Source of the DNA: Vagococcus fessus
GTDB taxonomy: Bacteria > Bacillota > Bacilli > Lactobacillales > Vagococcaceae
Assembly: GCF_003987565.1 (NCBI RefSeq)
Contig: NZ_NGJY01000002.1
Span: 186,001 to 250,000 of the forward strand
DNA: 64,000 bases
Direction of reading: 5' to 3'
Shown here: piece by piece, positions 17,892 through 27,132 of the stretch
How positions within the stretch are numbered: position 1 is the first letter of the stretch
How the letters are laid out: every line of letters begins with the position of its first letter
Program-made: the position numbers and the translations under genes
Notes under the pieces: model-generated
What the model was told of the DNA's origin: nothing
Databases searched by the model: none
The model's input: only the letters and a program-made list of their open reading frames with translations

Positions 17892-18866
17892 ATGAAAAAA
17901 ATATTAGTCTTACACACTGGTGGCACAATTGCCATGGCAGAAGATAGCCAAACAGGTGAGGTCTCAACTGAATCAACTAATCCTCTGTTAAAAGTATCTC
18001 AATCCGTTGGTCTTGAAACTGAGCTAATTGTTGAGGATTTCTTTTATATCCCATCCCCTCACATTACGCCGAAACATATGCTTGCCCTAAAAGAACGTAT
18101 CTTAAGTGCTCTTTCAGAAGGGATCGACGGTGTTGTTATCACACATGGTACAGATACATTAGAAGAAACAGCTTACTTCTTAGATATCACAATAGGTGAT
18201 AAAATCCCTATCGTTATCACAGGTGCGATGCGTTCAAGCAATGAGATTGGCTCTGATGGCTTATATAATTTTCTTAGCGCTATTCGTGTAGCAGCAAGCG
18301 ATTCCGCTCTTAACAAAGGAACGCTCGTTGTAATGAATGATGAAATTCATACCGCTCGTTATGTTACAAAAACTCATACAACTAATGTTGCCACATTTAG
18401 AACCCCTACCTTTGGACCAGTCGGTTTGGTTAATAAGCATAACGTAAGTTTTTATCAGCAACTCATTACAAGTCACACTTTAGATGTCACAACTGTTGAT
18501 GCACGTATTCCTATTGTTAAAGCTTATGCTGGAATGGAAGGCTCTATTTTAGATATTTTATCGGAAAGTGACATTGACGGCCTAGTTATTGAAGCTCTTG
18601 GAGCTGGCAACTTACCACCTCAAACACTTCCTGCAATAGATAATATGATTGCAAGCGGTATTCCTGTCGTTCTCGTTTCACGTTGTTTCAATGGTGTAGC
18701 TGAAGGAGTCTATAGCTACGACGGTGGTGGCATACAGTTAGAGCGAAAAGGCGTCTTATTCTGTAATGGTTTAAACAGTCAAAAAGCCCGTATCAAATTA
18801 CTAGTGGCATTAAATGCTAATTTAACAAAAGATGAACTAACAGAATTTATGATTGAACAAGTCTAA
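17892..18866 (+). CDS. ansA: L-asparaginase, type I
   Basis: A 324-residue asparaginase. LHTGGTIAMAE near residues 7-17 carries the catalytic threonine and VITHGTDTLEETAYFL near residue 84 carries the second Thr-Asp pair. There is no signal peptide, so it is the cytoplasmic form that turns asparagine into aspartate and ammonia. The ribosome site is weak (GAAAGTTGGG). TATAAT at 17852-17857 may be its -10. It is monocistronic. Confidence 0.92.
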   Translation: MKKILVLHTGGTIAMAEDSQTGEVSTESTNPLLKVSQSVGLETELIVEDFFYIPSPHITPKHMLALKERILSALSEGIDGVVITHGTDTLEETAYFLDITIGDKIPIVITGAMRSSNEIGSDGLYNFLSAIRVAASDSALNKGTLVVMNDEIHTARYVTKTHTTNVATFRTPTFGPVGLVNKHNVSFYQQLITSHTLDVTTVDARIPIVKAYAGMEGSILDILSESDIDGLVIEALGAGNLPPQTLPAIDNMIASGIPVVLVSRCFNGVAEGVYSYDGGGIQLERKGVLFCNGLNSQKARIKLLVALNANLTKDELTEFMIEQV

Positions 18867-18867
18867 A

Positions 18868-18905
18868 TAAAAAAACTACTAGGGAATTCCCTAGTAGTTT
18901 TTTAT
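18868..18905. terminator. Bidirectional terminator between asparaginase and SEC-C gene
   Basis: A long perfect palindrome with arms AAAACTACTAGGG / CCCTAGTAGTTTT around an AATT centre, flanked by A and T runs. It ends both converging genes. Confidence 0.9.
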
Positions 18906-19549
18906 TTACCGTGACATTTTTTGTATTTCTTACCACTACCACATGGACATAAATCATTACGTCCAACTGAAACATTATTTGTTTGTGGTACTGCTTTATT
19001 GGTATTGATTTTTGTAATAGACTCGCCCATCACAAAACGATTAAAGCGTTGGATTTCATCAGCTGAATACTCACTTGATGAAGACTTAACTTTCTTAGCA
19101 GGTGTTGATTTTTTGATAGGTTCTTCTTTTTTAACCTCTTGTTTAGGTGCTTCTTCAGTTTTCACTTCATTAGACACATCAGTTGGTAATTTTTCTAATT
19201 TACGAGTTAATGTTTCCCCGTTCTTAATATTCCCCACTGTTGTTAAGAAATCAAAATATGAAGATAAAACAGCTACTAGATCTCCTGCTACTTCAGAATA
19301 ATTAGACATTTCTTTAGGTAAGACTGTTGTCAGAACATTTTCAACTGATGCCCCTGTCCATTCTTTCCCACTGCGTAATTCTTCTCTATACATCCATTCA
19401 GAGAATGTTAAAATAATCGCTTCACTGTTTTTTTGTTCTGAAGCCGTTAAATTCTTAAACTGTGTACTTGTTTTATATTCAGCAAACCATTCATTTGACT
19501 GTGTCACTACGTTTGCCATTTTCTTTTCAGAAAATACTTTTTGAGCCAT
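18902..19549 (-). CDS. SEC-C metal-binding motif protein
   Basis: A 215-residue protein in three parts: a helical N-terminal domain of about 115 residues, a Lys/Glu-rich linker, and a C-terminal SEC-C motif VGRNDLCPCGSGKKYKKCHG. That motif is the zinc-binding tail found on SecA, here on an unrelated body, and may bind SecB-like partners, ribosomes or nucleic acid. The specific role is unknown. TGGAGG precedes the ATG. Confidence 0.85.
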   Translation of the reverse strand: MAQKVFSEKKMANVVTQSNEWFAEYKTSTQFKNLTASEQKNSEAIILTFSEWMYREELRSGKEWTGASVENVLTTVLPKEMSNYSEVAGDLVAVLSSYFDFLTTVGNIKNGETLTRKLEKLPTDVSNEVKTEEAPKQEVKKEEPIKKSTPAKKVKSSSSEYSADEIQRFNRFVMGESITKINTNKAVPQTNNVSVGRNDLCPCGSGKKYKKCHGK

Positions 19550-19693
19550 AAAAGATAACCTCCAAAATTTAATTCATGATACTAACTCTATTAATTATAG
19601 CCGAAAACGCAAGGATATTCAAATTCTTTTATATATAAGCTATACGCACTTACTTATTTTTAAAATTTCAAATAACTAGCCATTACCATACAT

Positions 19694-19731
19694 ACAAAAA
19701 AAGAAGTCCATCTTATAGACTAGACTCCTTT
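19694..19731 (-). terminator. Terminator overlapping the sprT stop
   Basis: Arms AAGGAGTC / GGACTTCTT (one mismatch) followed by seven U on the minus strand; the sprT stop codon lies in the loop. Confidence 0.65.
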
Positions 19732-20246
19732 AGATGCAACGTTCCACCACAGGGACAACGGTATCTTTTTACAGATACACGTCTTTGTCGCTTGAAAATC
19801 TGATAACACCTTATACATTCATAGGTATAATTATACGCTTTTTCTTCTTCATCCATACGTGGCACGAAACGACTACCACCCGTCCATGCTAACCAATTTT
19901 TAAAATCAACATCTCGGTGTCTATACCCCATCCCTAACAGATGTAAATGATAATGACAAAGTTCATGCTTGATAACTTTAATAAACTCTTCAGGCCCTAA
20001 TTTTTCATATACTTTAGGATTAAAGTCTAAATTGTGACCAGATAAATGATAACGACCACCTGTCGTACGTAATCGTGAATTGAAAGTTGCCTTATGCTTA
20101 AAAGGTCGATCGAAAAAACAAACAGAAACTAGTTCAACCAATGCTTGTAGCTTATCGTTAGATAAATTTTCTCTATCAATCAATTGAAGTAATTGCTTGG
20201 CTTCTTTTTCAAACCGCTTTCCATCAATAAATTTTGGGTTAAGCAT
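19713..20246 (-). CDS. SprT-family zinc metallopeptidase-like protein
   Basis: A 177-residue SprT family protein. IKHELCHYHLHLLGMGYRHRDVDFK supplies HExxH plus a downstream metal ligand region, and the C-terminal zinc ribbon has CIRC...CPCG. It resembles the DNA-protein-crosslink protease Spartan, but bacterial function is unproven. The ATG at 20246 overlaps the tex stop by 8 nt; a TTG three codons earlier is less likely. The tex-sprT pairing is common in lactic acid bacteria and implies translational coupling. Confidence 0.88.
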   Translation of the reverse strand: MLNPKFIDGKRFEKEAKQLLQLIDRENLSNDKLQALVELVSVCFFDRPFKHKATFNSRLRTTGGRYHLSGHNLDFNPKVYEKLGPEEFIKVIKHELCHYHLHLLGMGYRHRDVDFKNWLAWTGGSRFVPRMDEEEKAYNYTYECIRCYQIFKRQRRVSVKRYRCPCGGTLHLKESSL

Positions 20247-22431
20247 TTGCCTCAACTGGCCCTAACATACTAAGAGCAACACGCCCTTTTTTAAGGTCAA
20301 CATCTTCAACCCATACCGTTACGATATCCCCAACAGCAACAACATCAGTAGGATGCTTCACAAATTGACGACTTAATTTAGAAATATGAACCATCCCATC
20401 TTGTTTCACACCTATATCTACAAACGCACCGAAATCTACAACGTTACGGACCGTACCATCTAATTCCATACCTGGTTTTAAGTCTTCCATACTTAATACA
20501 TCTTTTCTAAGTAATGGTGCTGCCATTTCGTCACGTAAGTCACGACCTGGTTGGCTTAATCCTGCAATGATATCCGTTAAGGTCTCTAACCCAACTGATA
20601 ACTCTTCAGCAACTTGTGTTGTTTTAAGTTGTTCTAAACGTTCTTTCGCCTCTGATGTCCCTAATTCCTTATTTGTGATACCCGCTTTAGCTAATACTTC
20701 TTTAGCTACTGGATAACTTTCCGGATGGATACCTGTATTATCGAGAATATTTTTAGCTTGCGGAATACGTAAGAAACCAATTGCTTGTTCATAAGCTTTC
20801 GGTCCTAAACGTGGGACTTTTTTTAGTTGAGTACGAGATGTAAAGGCGCCATTTTCCTCGCGGTAAGTCACAATATTTTGAGCCGTTGTTTTATTTAAAC
20901 CTGAAATATTTTGAAGTAATCTCGGACTCGCTGTATTAACTGTAACCCCTACTTTATTTACTGCAGTTTCCACAACAAAGTCTAATTGTTCTGTTAACAT
21001 TTTTTGAGATACATCATGTTGATACTGACCGACACCTACAGCTTGTGGGTCAATCTTCACTAGTTCTGCTAATGGATCTTGTAGACGTCTCGCAATACTA
21101 ATCGCACTTCTTTCCTCAACTTGTAAATCAGGAAACTCTTGACGTGCAATATCGCTAGCTGAATAGACAGAAGCTCCTGCTTCATTGACAATAACGTAAT
21201 AAACATCACGTTTAATCGTTTTTAATTGCTCTGCCACAAATAATTCAGACTCACGGCTCGCCGTACCATTTCCAATTGCTACCATTTCAACTTGATATTT
21301 TTCAACTAACTCAACAAAAGCTGGACCTGCTGCTTGACGTTTGTCTGCATTTGCTGGTTTATGGGGATAAATAACTTGAATAGCTAATACTTTACCTGTT
21401 TCATCCACAACCGCCATCTTACAGCCTGTACGATAAGCTGGGTCAAATCCTAATACTACTTTACCTTTTAGGGGTGATTGGAGTAACAAATTATGTAGAT
21501 TTTCTCCAAAAATAGAAATCGCTTGTTCATCTGCTTTTTCAGTTAAGTCGTTACGGATTTCTCTCGTAATAGCTGGACCAATAAATCGTTTATAGGCATC
21601 TTGATAAGCTAACCTAACATATTCAGCTGTTGGCGAATCACTATTTTTACCAATCAATTGGCTTTCTAAATAATTTAAAATAGGCTGTTCATCTACATCT
21701 AAACTTACTTTAAGAATCCCTTCTTTTTCCCCACGATTTGTTGCCAAAATACGGTGGGCTACGATTTTACTAACTGATTCTGTATAATCATAGTACATTT
21801 CATAGACGCCTTTTTCATCTTTTTCTTCATCTTTAACTGTACTTGTCAATTGAGCATTTTTCGCTAAATAATCACGTAGATATGTACGGTAAGTTGGTTC
21901 ATCACCAATTGCTTCAGCTAAGATTTCATGAGCACCAGCCAATACTTCTTCAACTGTTGCTAATTCATGTTCTGTTGATAAATACTTTTTAGCTTCAGCA
22001 GCCACATCGGCAGGAATCGGGAAAGTTTTCAACCATTTTGCAAATGGCTCTAACCCTTTTTCTTTAGCAATAGTTGCTTTCGTACGACGTTTTTGTTTGT
22101 AAGGACGATATAAATCTTCCACTTGTTGCATTTTTGTCGCTTTTTTAATTTTAGCACTTAACTCCGGTGTCAATTGTCCTTGTTCTTCAATAATACGTAA
22201 TACTTCACCCTTACGTTTCTCTAGATTTAAGCTATACGTATAACGTTCCGAAATCTCACGAATTTGCACTTCATCTAAACTACCGGTCATTTCTTTACGG
22301 TAACGCGAAATAAACGGAACTGTATTCCCATCTTCCAATAAATTTAAAACTGTTTTGATTTGTTTCATTGAATACGTCTTTAATTCTTTTTCTATTAATA
22401 TTAAAATATCTTGATTTAACTCTGTAGCCAT
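20239..22431 (-). CDS. tex: Tex-family S1 RNA-binding transcription accessory protein
   Basis: About 730 residues in the Tex layout: helical N-terminal part, YqgF-like domain (GFDPAYRTGCKMAVVDETG), helix-hairpin-helix part (LLQNISGLNKTTAQNIV) and a C-terminal S1 domain (GTVRNVVDFGAFVDIGVKQDG). It is thought to act in transcription or RNA turnover. Two starts are possible: ATG 22473 and ATG 22431. I prefer 22431, since its N-terminus matches family length, AGAAGGG lies upstream, and 22473 is only about 12 nt from the expected transcript start after the TATAAT at 22497-22492. Confidence 0.9.
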   Translation of the reverse strand: MATELNQDILILIEKELKTYSMKQIKTVLNLLEDGNTVPFISRYRKEMTGSLDEVQIREISERYTYSLNLEKRKGEVLRIIEEQGQLTPELSAKIKKATKMQQVEDLYRPYKQKRRTKATIAKEKGLEPFAKWLKTFPIPADVAAEAKKYLSTEHELATVEEVLAGAHEILAEAIGDEPTYRTYLRDYLAKNAQLTSTVKDEEKDEKGVYEMYYDYTESVSKIVAHRILATNRGEKEGILKVSLDVDEQPILNYLESQLIGKNSDSPTAEYVRLAYQDAYKRFIGPAITREIRNDLTEKADEQAISIFGENLHNLLLQSPLKGKVVLGFDPAYRTGCKMAVVDETGKVLAIQVIYPHKPANADKRQAAGPAFVELVEKYQVEMVAIGNGTASRESELFVAEQLKTIKRDVYYVIVNEAGASVYSASDIARQEFPDLQVEERSAISIARRLQDPLAELVKIDPQAVGVGQYQHDVSQKMLTEQLDFVVETAVNKVGVTVNTASPRLLQNISGLNKTTAQNIVTYREENGAFTSRTQLKKVPRLGPKAYEQAIGFLRIPQAKNILDNTGIHPESYPVAKEVLAKAGITNKELGTSEAKERLEQLKTTQVAEELSVGLETLTDIIAGLSQPGRDLRDEMAAPLLRKDVLSMEDLKPGMELDGTVRNVVDFGAFVDIGVKQDGMVHISKLSRQFVKHPTDVVAVGDIVTVWVEDVDLKKGRVALSMLGPVEANA

Positions 22432-22528
22432 TAGCGTCACAAACCCTTCTTTTACTATTTCATATTTAGTCATAAAATAGACTGCCCTACCATTATAACT
22501 GAAACCAGCTTTCTCTACTAATAATAAA

Positions 22529-22555
22529 CAAAAAAACAGCCATAATGGCTGTTTT
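22529..22555 (-). terminator. Terminator overlapping the DUF1149 stop
   Basis: Arms AAAACAGCCAT / ATGGCTGTTTT with a short loop and U-run on the minus strand; the stop codon is part of the stem. Confidence 0.8.
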
Positions 22556-22967
22556 AAGCTTCTGTTTCTTCTTGCATTGGTTCAGCAGTTGATGAGAAGT
22601 TTAACTCTACACCTGGCTGATCTAAAGCAATCTCAGTCACTTCATACGTCATACGTTTAATGATTGAGAATAAAGGTTGCATTAATTCACTAACCTCTTC
22701 TTGTGTTAATTCTGACGGCTCTGTGATGATACGGTCATTAACAATAACAGGTTGACGTACTGCTCCTGTTAAAACAAACGCCTCATAAACAATTTGATAA
22801 ACAACGCGTAAGCCTAGTACGCAACTTGTATCATGTGGGAAATCTTCTTGCTCACTCATATCAAGTGGTACGATTTCAACTGCAATGTTTGTTTCTAACT
22901 CATTCTCTGGATTATTTAAATCATAATGAAATGATTCAACTAACTCTGGATTTCTTGTAATGTTCAT
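22554..22967 (-). CDS. DUF1149 family protein
   Basis: A 137-residue protein typical of Lactobacillales, beginning MNITRNPELVESFHYD and ending in an acidic tail. Conserved blocks include SCVLGLRVVYQIVYEAFVL and ELMQPLFSIIKRMTYEVTEI, the latter a long helix. The fold has been likened to the chaperone SecB, but I know of no assigned function. TAGGAGG gives a strong ribosome site. It is a separate unit with its own terminator, upstream of tex. Confidence 0.85.
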   Translation of the reverse strand: MNITRNPELVESFHYDLNNPENELETNIAVEIVPLDMSEQEDFPHDTSCVLGLRVVYQIVYEAFVLTGAVRQPVIVNDRIITEPSELTQEEVSELMQPLFSIIKRMTYEVTEIALDQPGVELNFSSTAEPMQEETEA

Positions 22968-23073
22968 TGTATAGCCTCCTAGGTAATCTTTAAACTATAA
23001 AATTTTAATTCAATACGTTTATTATACTCTATATTTAAACAATATTTAACTTTTTTAAATACTTTTCCATAAA

Positions 23074-23208
23074 TTATAATTCTAGCTTATTTTTATCAGA
23101 ATATTCTTTCTGTTTAGATTGAATATACGAATAGCCTAATGCAACACTCATTATAACTATTAAAACTAATAGAATCACGATTAATCCCGTTAATAGATAG
23201 AATAACAT
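23074..23208 (-). CDS. 44-residue single-pass membrane peptide
   Basis: A short ORF with an excellent AGGAGGTG five nt before its ATG. It encodes MLFYLLTGLIVILLVLIVIM, a hydrophobic run ending in SVALGYSYIQ, then a charged tail SKQKEYSDKNKLEL. The layout is one membrane helix with a short polar C-terminus. It lies in the 449-nt gap between the DUF1149 gene and a divergent lipoprotein gene. No known family is recognised. The strong ribosome site and clean topology support real translation. Confidence 0.65.
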   Translation of the reverse strand: MLFYLLTGLIVILLVLIVIMSVALGYSYIQSKQKEYSDKNKLEL

Positions 23209-23416
23209 GATTCACCTCCTAAATTATTAAGTACATATACGTATAGTAATCACTTTAGTTAGAATACTATAGTCCTTATAAACAAACAAATTTAATTTTT
23301 ACTCTTTTTTATTAAAAAAAAAAAGAATAATTTTTTTTTGAACAATTATGTTATCATTAAAGTAGTTTATAACCTTTTTAACAAAAATAGTAATAACTTA
23401 CTGTAAAGGAGTCCCT

Positions 23417-23926
23417 ATGAAAAAAACACTATTTCGAACAGCTTTAGTCATCGTTTTACTTTCACTTTCCGCTTGTACACCTGATCCACCGAGAAATGGT
23501 AAAACAGACAGTTCAAAAAAAATTGAAAAAAGTAGTGAAAGAAAGAAAAAAGTAACGTCTAAATACCCAAATAACACACTTCTAGGTGTACTAGATAAAG
23601 AAAATTTAGAAAAAGAAGATACGCTTGTTTTTTCAGAAAAAACAGATACTGGATTTACAAACTATACTGTAGATTCTGATAATATCATTAAAAAAATTGA
23701 ACTAAATTTCGAGGATCTACCTCTCAATAAAAAACTAAATAAGATTTTTTTCTTATCAGCAATCGAAGAACAACTTCCATCTGATGCTGAATTAAAAGAT
23801 ACAAAAGACAGTCCAACAGATTCACAACTCTTTGCATCCAACGATTATAACCTTTCATATGATGTAAAATATACTATTAATAACAATGATGAAGTGACTT
23901 TGATAGCAATTGAAGCTACAAAATAG
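23417..23926 (+). CDS. Small secreted lipoprotein, function unknown
   Basis: A 169-residue protein with a type II signal peptide: MKKTLFRTALVIVLL then lipobox LSAC, so Cys20 would be lipidated. A Lys/Ser-rich linker (residues 25-52) precedes a folded domain of about 115 residues with alternating strands, containing NTLLGVLDKENLEKEDTLVF and a C-terminal strand pair. I do not recognise the family. AAAGGAG precedes the ATG. Upstream lie runs of 11 A (23314-23324) and 9 T (23331-23339), which may act as an UP element. It stands alone. Confidence 0.8.
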   Translation: MKKTLFRTALVIVLLSLSACTPDPPRNGKTDSSKKIEKSSERKKKVTSKYPNNTLLGVLDKENLEKEDTLVFSEKTDTGFTNYTVDSDNIIKKIELNFEDLPLNKKLNKIFFLSAIEEQLPSDAELKDTKDSPTDSQLFASNDYNLSYDVKYTINNNDEVTLIAIEATK

Positions 23927-23957
23927 AACAAAATTACAATGGTCTTGTTCTATTTTT
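23922..23957 (+). terminator. Terminator overlapping the lipoprotein stop
   Basis: Perfect 10-bp arms AATAGAACAA / TTGTTCTATT followed by a U-run; the TAG stop lies in the left arm. Confidence 0.7.
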
Positions 23958-23967
23958 ATTATAACAA

Positions 23968-24005
23968 TAAAAAAACCTTGCCAGAACTTAATCTGACAAG
24001 GTTTT
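23968..24005 (-). terminator. Terminator of the pdh operon
   Basis: Arms AAAACCTTGTCAGA / TCTGGCAAGGTTTT (one G-U pair), then a U-run on the minus strand, just after the lpdA stop. Confidence 0.85.
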
Positions 24006-24012
24006 ATTTATA

Positions 24013-25419
24013 TTACATGTGAATTGGCATACCTAATGCTAATTCAGCAGTATCCATTACAGCTTCAGCTAATGATGGATGAGAGTGAATTGTTAAAGCG
24101 ATGTCTTCAGCATTCATACCAGCTTCGATTGCTAAACCTAATTCAGCAATAACGTCACTTGCAGATACACCGGCAACTTGTGCCCCAACGATTACGTTAT
24201 CTTCTTTAGTAGTTACTAAACGAACGAAACCTTCCATTTGGTCAAGAGAAATAGCACGGCCATTTCCGCCTAATGAGAATTTAGATGCTTTAACATCTAA
24301 GCCTTGTTCTTTAGCTTCTTTTTCAGTTAAACCAACAGTAGCTAATTCAGGATCTGTGAAGGCTACAGCAGGCATAGCTGTGTAATCAATTGCAACTGCT
24401 TTACCTGAGATGGCTTCAGCAGCGATTTTAGCTTCGTAGCTTGCTTTATGAGCAAGAGCAGCTCCAGGAGTGATATCACCAATCGCGAAGATTGAAGATA
24501 CGTTTGTACGTCCTTGGTTATCTACTTTAACTAAACCACGTTCAGTCATTTCAACACCCGCTACTTCTAAACCTAATTCATCAGTATTTGGACGACGTCC
24601 AACAGTTACCATTACGTAGTCAGCAGTTACTTCTTCAGCTTTACCATCAACTTCGTATTTAACTGTTACGCTGTCACCATTGTCAACAGCTTCTTTAGCC
24701 ATTGCTTTAGTAACAACTTTAATACCTTTTTTATCGAATGATGATTCAACTAATTTAACCATATCTTTTTCAAATGTTGGTAAAATTTGTGGTGAACCTT
24801 CAAGGATAGTTACTTCAGTACCTAGGTTAGCATATGCGCCACCTAATTCAGCACCGATAACTCCGCCCCCAACGATAACCATTTTCTTAGGAACTTCTTT
24901 TAAGTTTAATCCGCCTGTAGAATCTAAAACGCGACCTGCAAATTTAAATCCTGGGATTTCGATTGGACGACTACCAGTTGCCACAATCGCATTGTTGAAT
25001 TCATAAGTTTGAGCTGATTCGTCATTGATAACACGTAAAGTGTGCTCATCAACGAAGAAAGCTTCCCCTCTGATTACTTCAACTTTATTTTTCTTAAGAA
25101 GGAATTCAACACCTGAAGTTAATTTCTTAACAACGCCGTTATCTTTCCAGTCTTGAGTTTTAGCGAAGTCTAATTCAACACCTTTAGTTGTAACACCAAA
25201 GATTTCTGAATCTAAAGCTTCTTGATATTTATGACCAGCACTGATTAGGGCTTTTGAAGGAATACATCCGACGTTTAAACAAACGCCGCCGATGTATTCA
25301 CGTTCAATAATTGCTACTTTTTGTCCCATTTGTGCTGCACGGATTGCTGCTACATACCCACCAGGGCCAGCTCCGATTACTACTGTATCTAATTCTAAAG
25401 CGAAATCTCCTACTACCAT
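24013..25419 (-). CDS. pdhD: Dihydrolipoyl dehydrogenase (pyruvate dehydrogenase E3)
   Basis: A 468-residue flavoprotein. [18 protein letters not shown] binds [16 protein letters not shown] holds the redox disulfide pair, [10 protein letters not shown] binds NAD and [10 protein letters not shown] carries the C-terminal catalytic His-Glu pair. It reoxidises dihydrolipoamide on E2 and makes NADH. It is the last gene of pdhA-pdhB-pdhC-pdhD, 12 nt after pdhC, with AAGGTGA as ribosome site. Confidence 0.97.
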   Translation of the reverse strand: MVVGDFALELDTVVIGAGPGGYVAAIRAAQMGQKVAIIEREYIGGVCLNVGCIPSKALISAGHKYQEALDSEIFGVTTKGVELDFAKTQDWKDNGVVKKLTSGVEFLLKKNKVEVIRGEAFFVDEHTLRVINDESAQTYEFNNAIVATGSRPIEIPGFKFAGRVLDSTGGLNLKEVPKKMVIVGGGVIGAELGGAYANLGTEVTILEGSPQILPTFEKDMVKLVESSFDKKGIKVVTKAMAKEAVDNGDSVTVKYEVDGKAEEVTADYVMVTVGRRPNTDELGLEVAGVEMTERGLVKVDNQGRTNVSSIFAIGDITPGAALAHKASYEAKIAAEAISGKAVAIDYTAMPAVAFTDPELATVGLTEKEAKEQGLDVKASKFSLGGNGRAISLDQMEGFVRLVTTKEDNVIVGAQVAGVSASDVIAELGLAIEAGMNAEDIALTIHSHPSLAEAVMDTAELALGMPIHM

Positions 25420-25431
25420 GTGTGAGTCACC

Positions 25432-27036
25432 TTACCCTTCCATTAATAATAATTCTGGATCTGCTAATAAACGTTTAATGTTGTTCATAGCATTTTGAGC
25501 TGTCGCGCCATCAACAATACGGTGGTCGAAGCTTAATGATAATTTCATAACGCGTCCAACAGCTAATTCGCCATCTTCGTTTACGATTGGTTGTTGATCG
25601 ATAGTACCTACACCTAAGATAGCTACTTCAGGGTAGTTGATAACTGGAGTGAACCAGCCACCACGAGCTGAACCAATGTTACTGATTGTAACAGTACCAT
25701 CGCGCATTTCGCCTGCAGCTAATTTACCTGACATTGCTTTTTGAGCATTAGAGGTAATTTCGCTTGCAATTGCAAACATACCTTTTGAATCAGCATTTTT
25801 AATGTTTGGTACAAATAATCCGTTTGGAGTATCTGTAGCAATACCGATGTTATAGTAGTTTTTGTAAACAATTTCTTCTGTTGTATCATCGATTGAAGCA
25901 TTTAAGATTGGGAAGTCGCGCATTGTCGCAACTAACGCTTTAACAACGTAAGGTAAGAATGTTAATTTAACATCTTGCTTAGCTGCTGTATCTTTAAATT
26001 TCTTACGGTGATCCCACATTTTAGAAACTTCAACGTCATCAAATAATGTAACGTGTGGCGCTGTATGTTTACTGTTAACCATTGCTTTAGAAATTGCTTT
26101 ACGCATTGGTGTAAGTTTTTCACGAGTTTGAGCTTCGCCACTTGCTGCTGGAGCAATTGGTGCTGCAACTGGTGTAGCCGCTGCTTTAGGAGCTGCTGCT
26201 GGTGCTTCTGTAGTTGTTGCTGGAGCTGCTGCCGCTACTGGAGCGCCGCCTGCTGCTACTGCATCGATATCTGATTTAAGAACACGTCCACCTTTACCTG
26301 TTGCAGGTACAGTTGTGATATCAATCCCTTTTTCACGTGCATATTGACGTACTGAAGGCATTGCTAAAACGCGTTTTGATGGATCAGCTGCTACTGGAAC
26401 TACTGCTGCCGCTGCTGGAGCTGCTGAAGAAGTTGCAGGTGCTGCTGCCGCTGGAGCTGATGCAGGTGCATCGTTATGTCCTGGAGCGTCGATTTCGATT
26501 AATACGTCACCAACATTTGCTACAGTTCCTTCTGGAACAACAACGTTAACAACTTTACCTGTTACTGGAGATGGAATCTCTTCAACAGATTTATCGTTTT
26601 GTACTTCTAATAATGTATCATCTTCGTTGATTGTATCGCCTACAGCTACAAACCATTTTACGATTTCGCCTTCTGCAATACCTTCACCGATATCTGGTAA
26701 TTTGAATTGGAATACGCCGCCTGCTGGTGCTGCTGGAGCCGCTGCTGGTGCAGGTGCTGCCGCTGGTACTTCAGCTGGTGCGTCATTATCTTCATGTCCT
26801 GGAGCGTCGATTTCGATTAATACGTCACCAACATTTGCTACAGTTCCTTCAGAAACAACAATGTTTAAAACTTTACCTGTTACTGGAGATGGAATTTCCT
26901 CCACTGATTTATCGTTTTGTACTTCTAATAATGTATCATCTTCGTTGATTGTATCGCCTACTGCTACAAACCATTTTACGATTTCGCCTTCTGCAATACC
27001 TTCACCGATATCTGGTAATTTAAATTTAAATGCCAT
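25432..27036 (-). CDS. pdhC: Pyruvate dehydrogenase E2, two lipoyl domains
   Basis: A 534-residue dihydrolipoamide acetyltransferase. Two lipoyl domains (about residues 1-82 and 108-188) each carry the lipoylated lysine in NDKSVEEIP. They are joined by Ala/Pro-rich linkers, followed by the peripheral subunit-binding domain ([15 protein letters not shown]) and the catalytic domain with [10 protein letters not shown]. The lipoyl domains are almost identical at DNA level, a recent or conversion-maintained duplication. It forms the core to which E1 and E3 bind and makes acetyl-CoA. Confidence 0.97.
   Translation of the reverse strand: MAFKFKLPDIGEGIAEGEIVKWFVAVGDTINEDDTLLEVQNDKSVEEIPSPVTGKVLNIVVSEGTVANVGDVLIEIDAPGHEDNDAPAEVPAAAPAPAAAPAAPAGGVFQFKLPDIGEGIAEGEIVKWFVAVGDTINEDDTLLEVQNDKSVEEIPSPVTGKVVNVVVPEGTVANVGDVLIEIDAPGHNDAPASAPAAAAPATSSAAPAAAAVVPVAADPSKRVLAMPSVRQYAREKGIDITTVPATGKGGRVLKSDIDAVAAGGAPVAAAAPATTTEAPAAAPKAAATPVAAPIAPAASGEAQTREKLTPMRKAISKAMVNSKHTAPHVTLFDDVEVSKMWDHRKKFKDTAAKQDVKLTFLPYVVKALVATMRDFPILNASIDDTTEEIVYKNYYNIGIATDTPNGLFVPNIKNADSKGMFAIASEITSNAQKAMSGKLAAGEMRDGTVTISNIGSARGGWFTPVINYPEVAILGVGTIDQQPIVNEDGELAVGRVMKLSLSFDHRIVDGATAQNAMNNIKRLLADPELLLMEG
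26479..26712 (-). repeat. Lipoyl-domain DNA repeat, copy 2
   Basis: About 233 nt nearly identical to 26797-27030, offset by 318 nt (106 codons) and in frame. It encodes the second lipoyl domain of E2. Confidence 0.85.
26797..27030 (-). repeat. Lipoyl-domain DNA repeat, copy 1
   Basis: Partner of the repeat at 26479-26712; encodes the first lipoyl domain. The few differences include the LNIVVSEG versus VNVVVPEG segment. Confidence 0.85.
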
Positions 27037-27075
27037 GATCGCACTCTTCCCTTCAATTTCAGTTATTGTTATAGC

Positions 27076-27109
27076 TTAGGGAGCAGCTCTTTATAAGCTC
27101 ACTCCCTAA
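27076..27109 (-). promoter_or_regulatory. Intercistronic hairpin between pdhB and pdhC
   Basis: Perfect 8-bp arms TTAGGGAG / CTCCCTAA, with an inner AGCT/AGCT pairing, in the 96-nt pdhB-pdhC gap. There is no U-run, so it is better explained as an RNA processing or stability element than a terminator. Confidence 0.55.
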
Positions 27110-27132
27110 ACTTCCATTTTAATTATCTAGTC

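Noticed and set aside
26053-26948. Long plus-strand ORFs opposite pdhC, rich in Cys/Ser or Leu
   Set aside because: They are reverse-frame images of the Ala/Pro linkers and lipoyl domains of pdhC; no ribosome site or family match.
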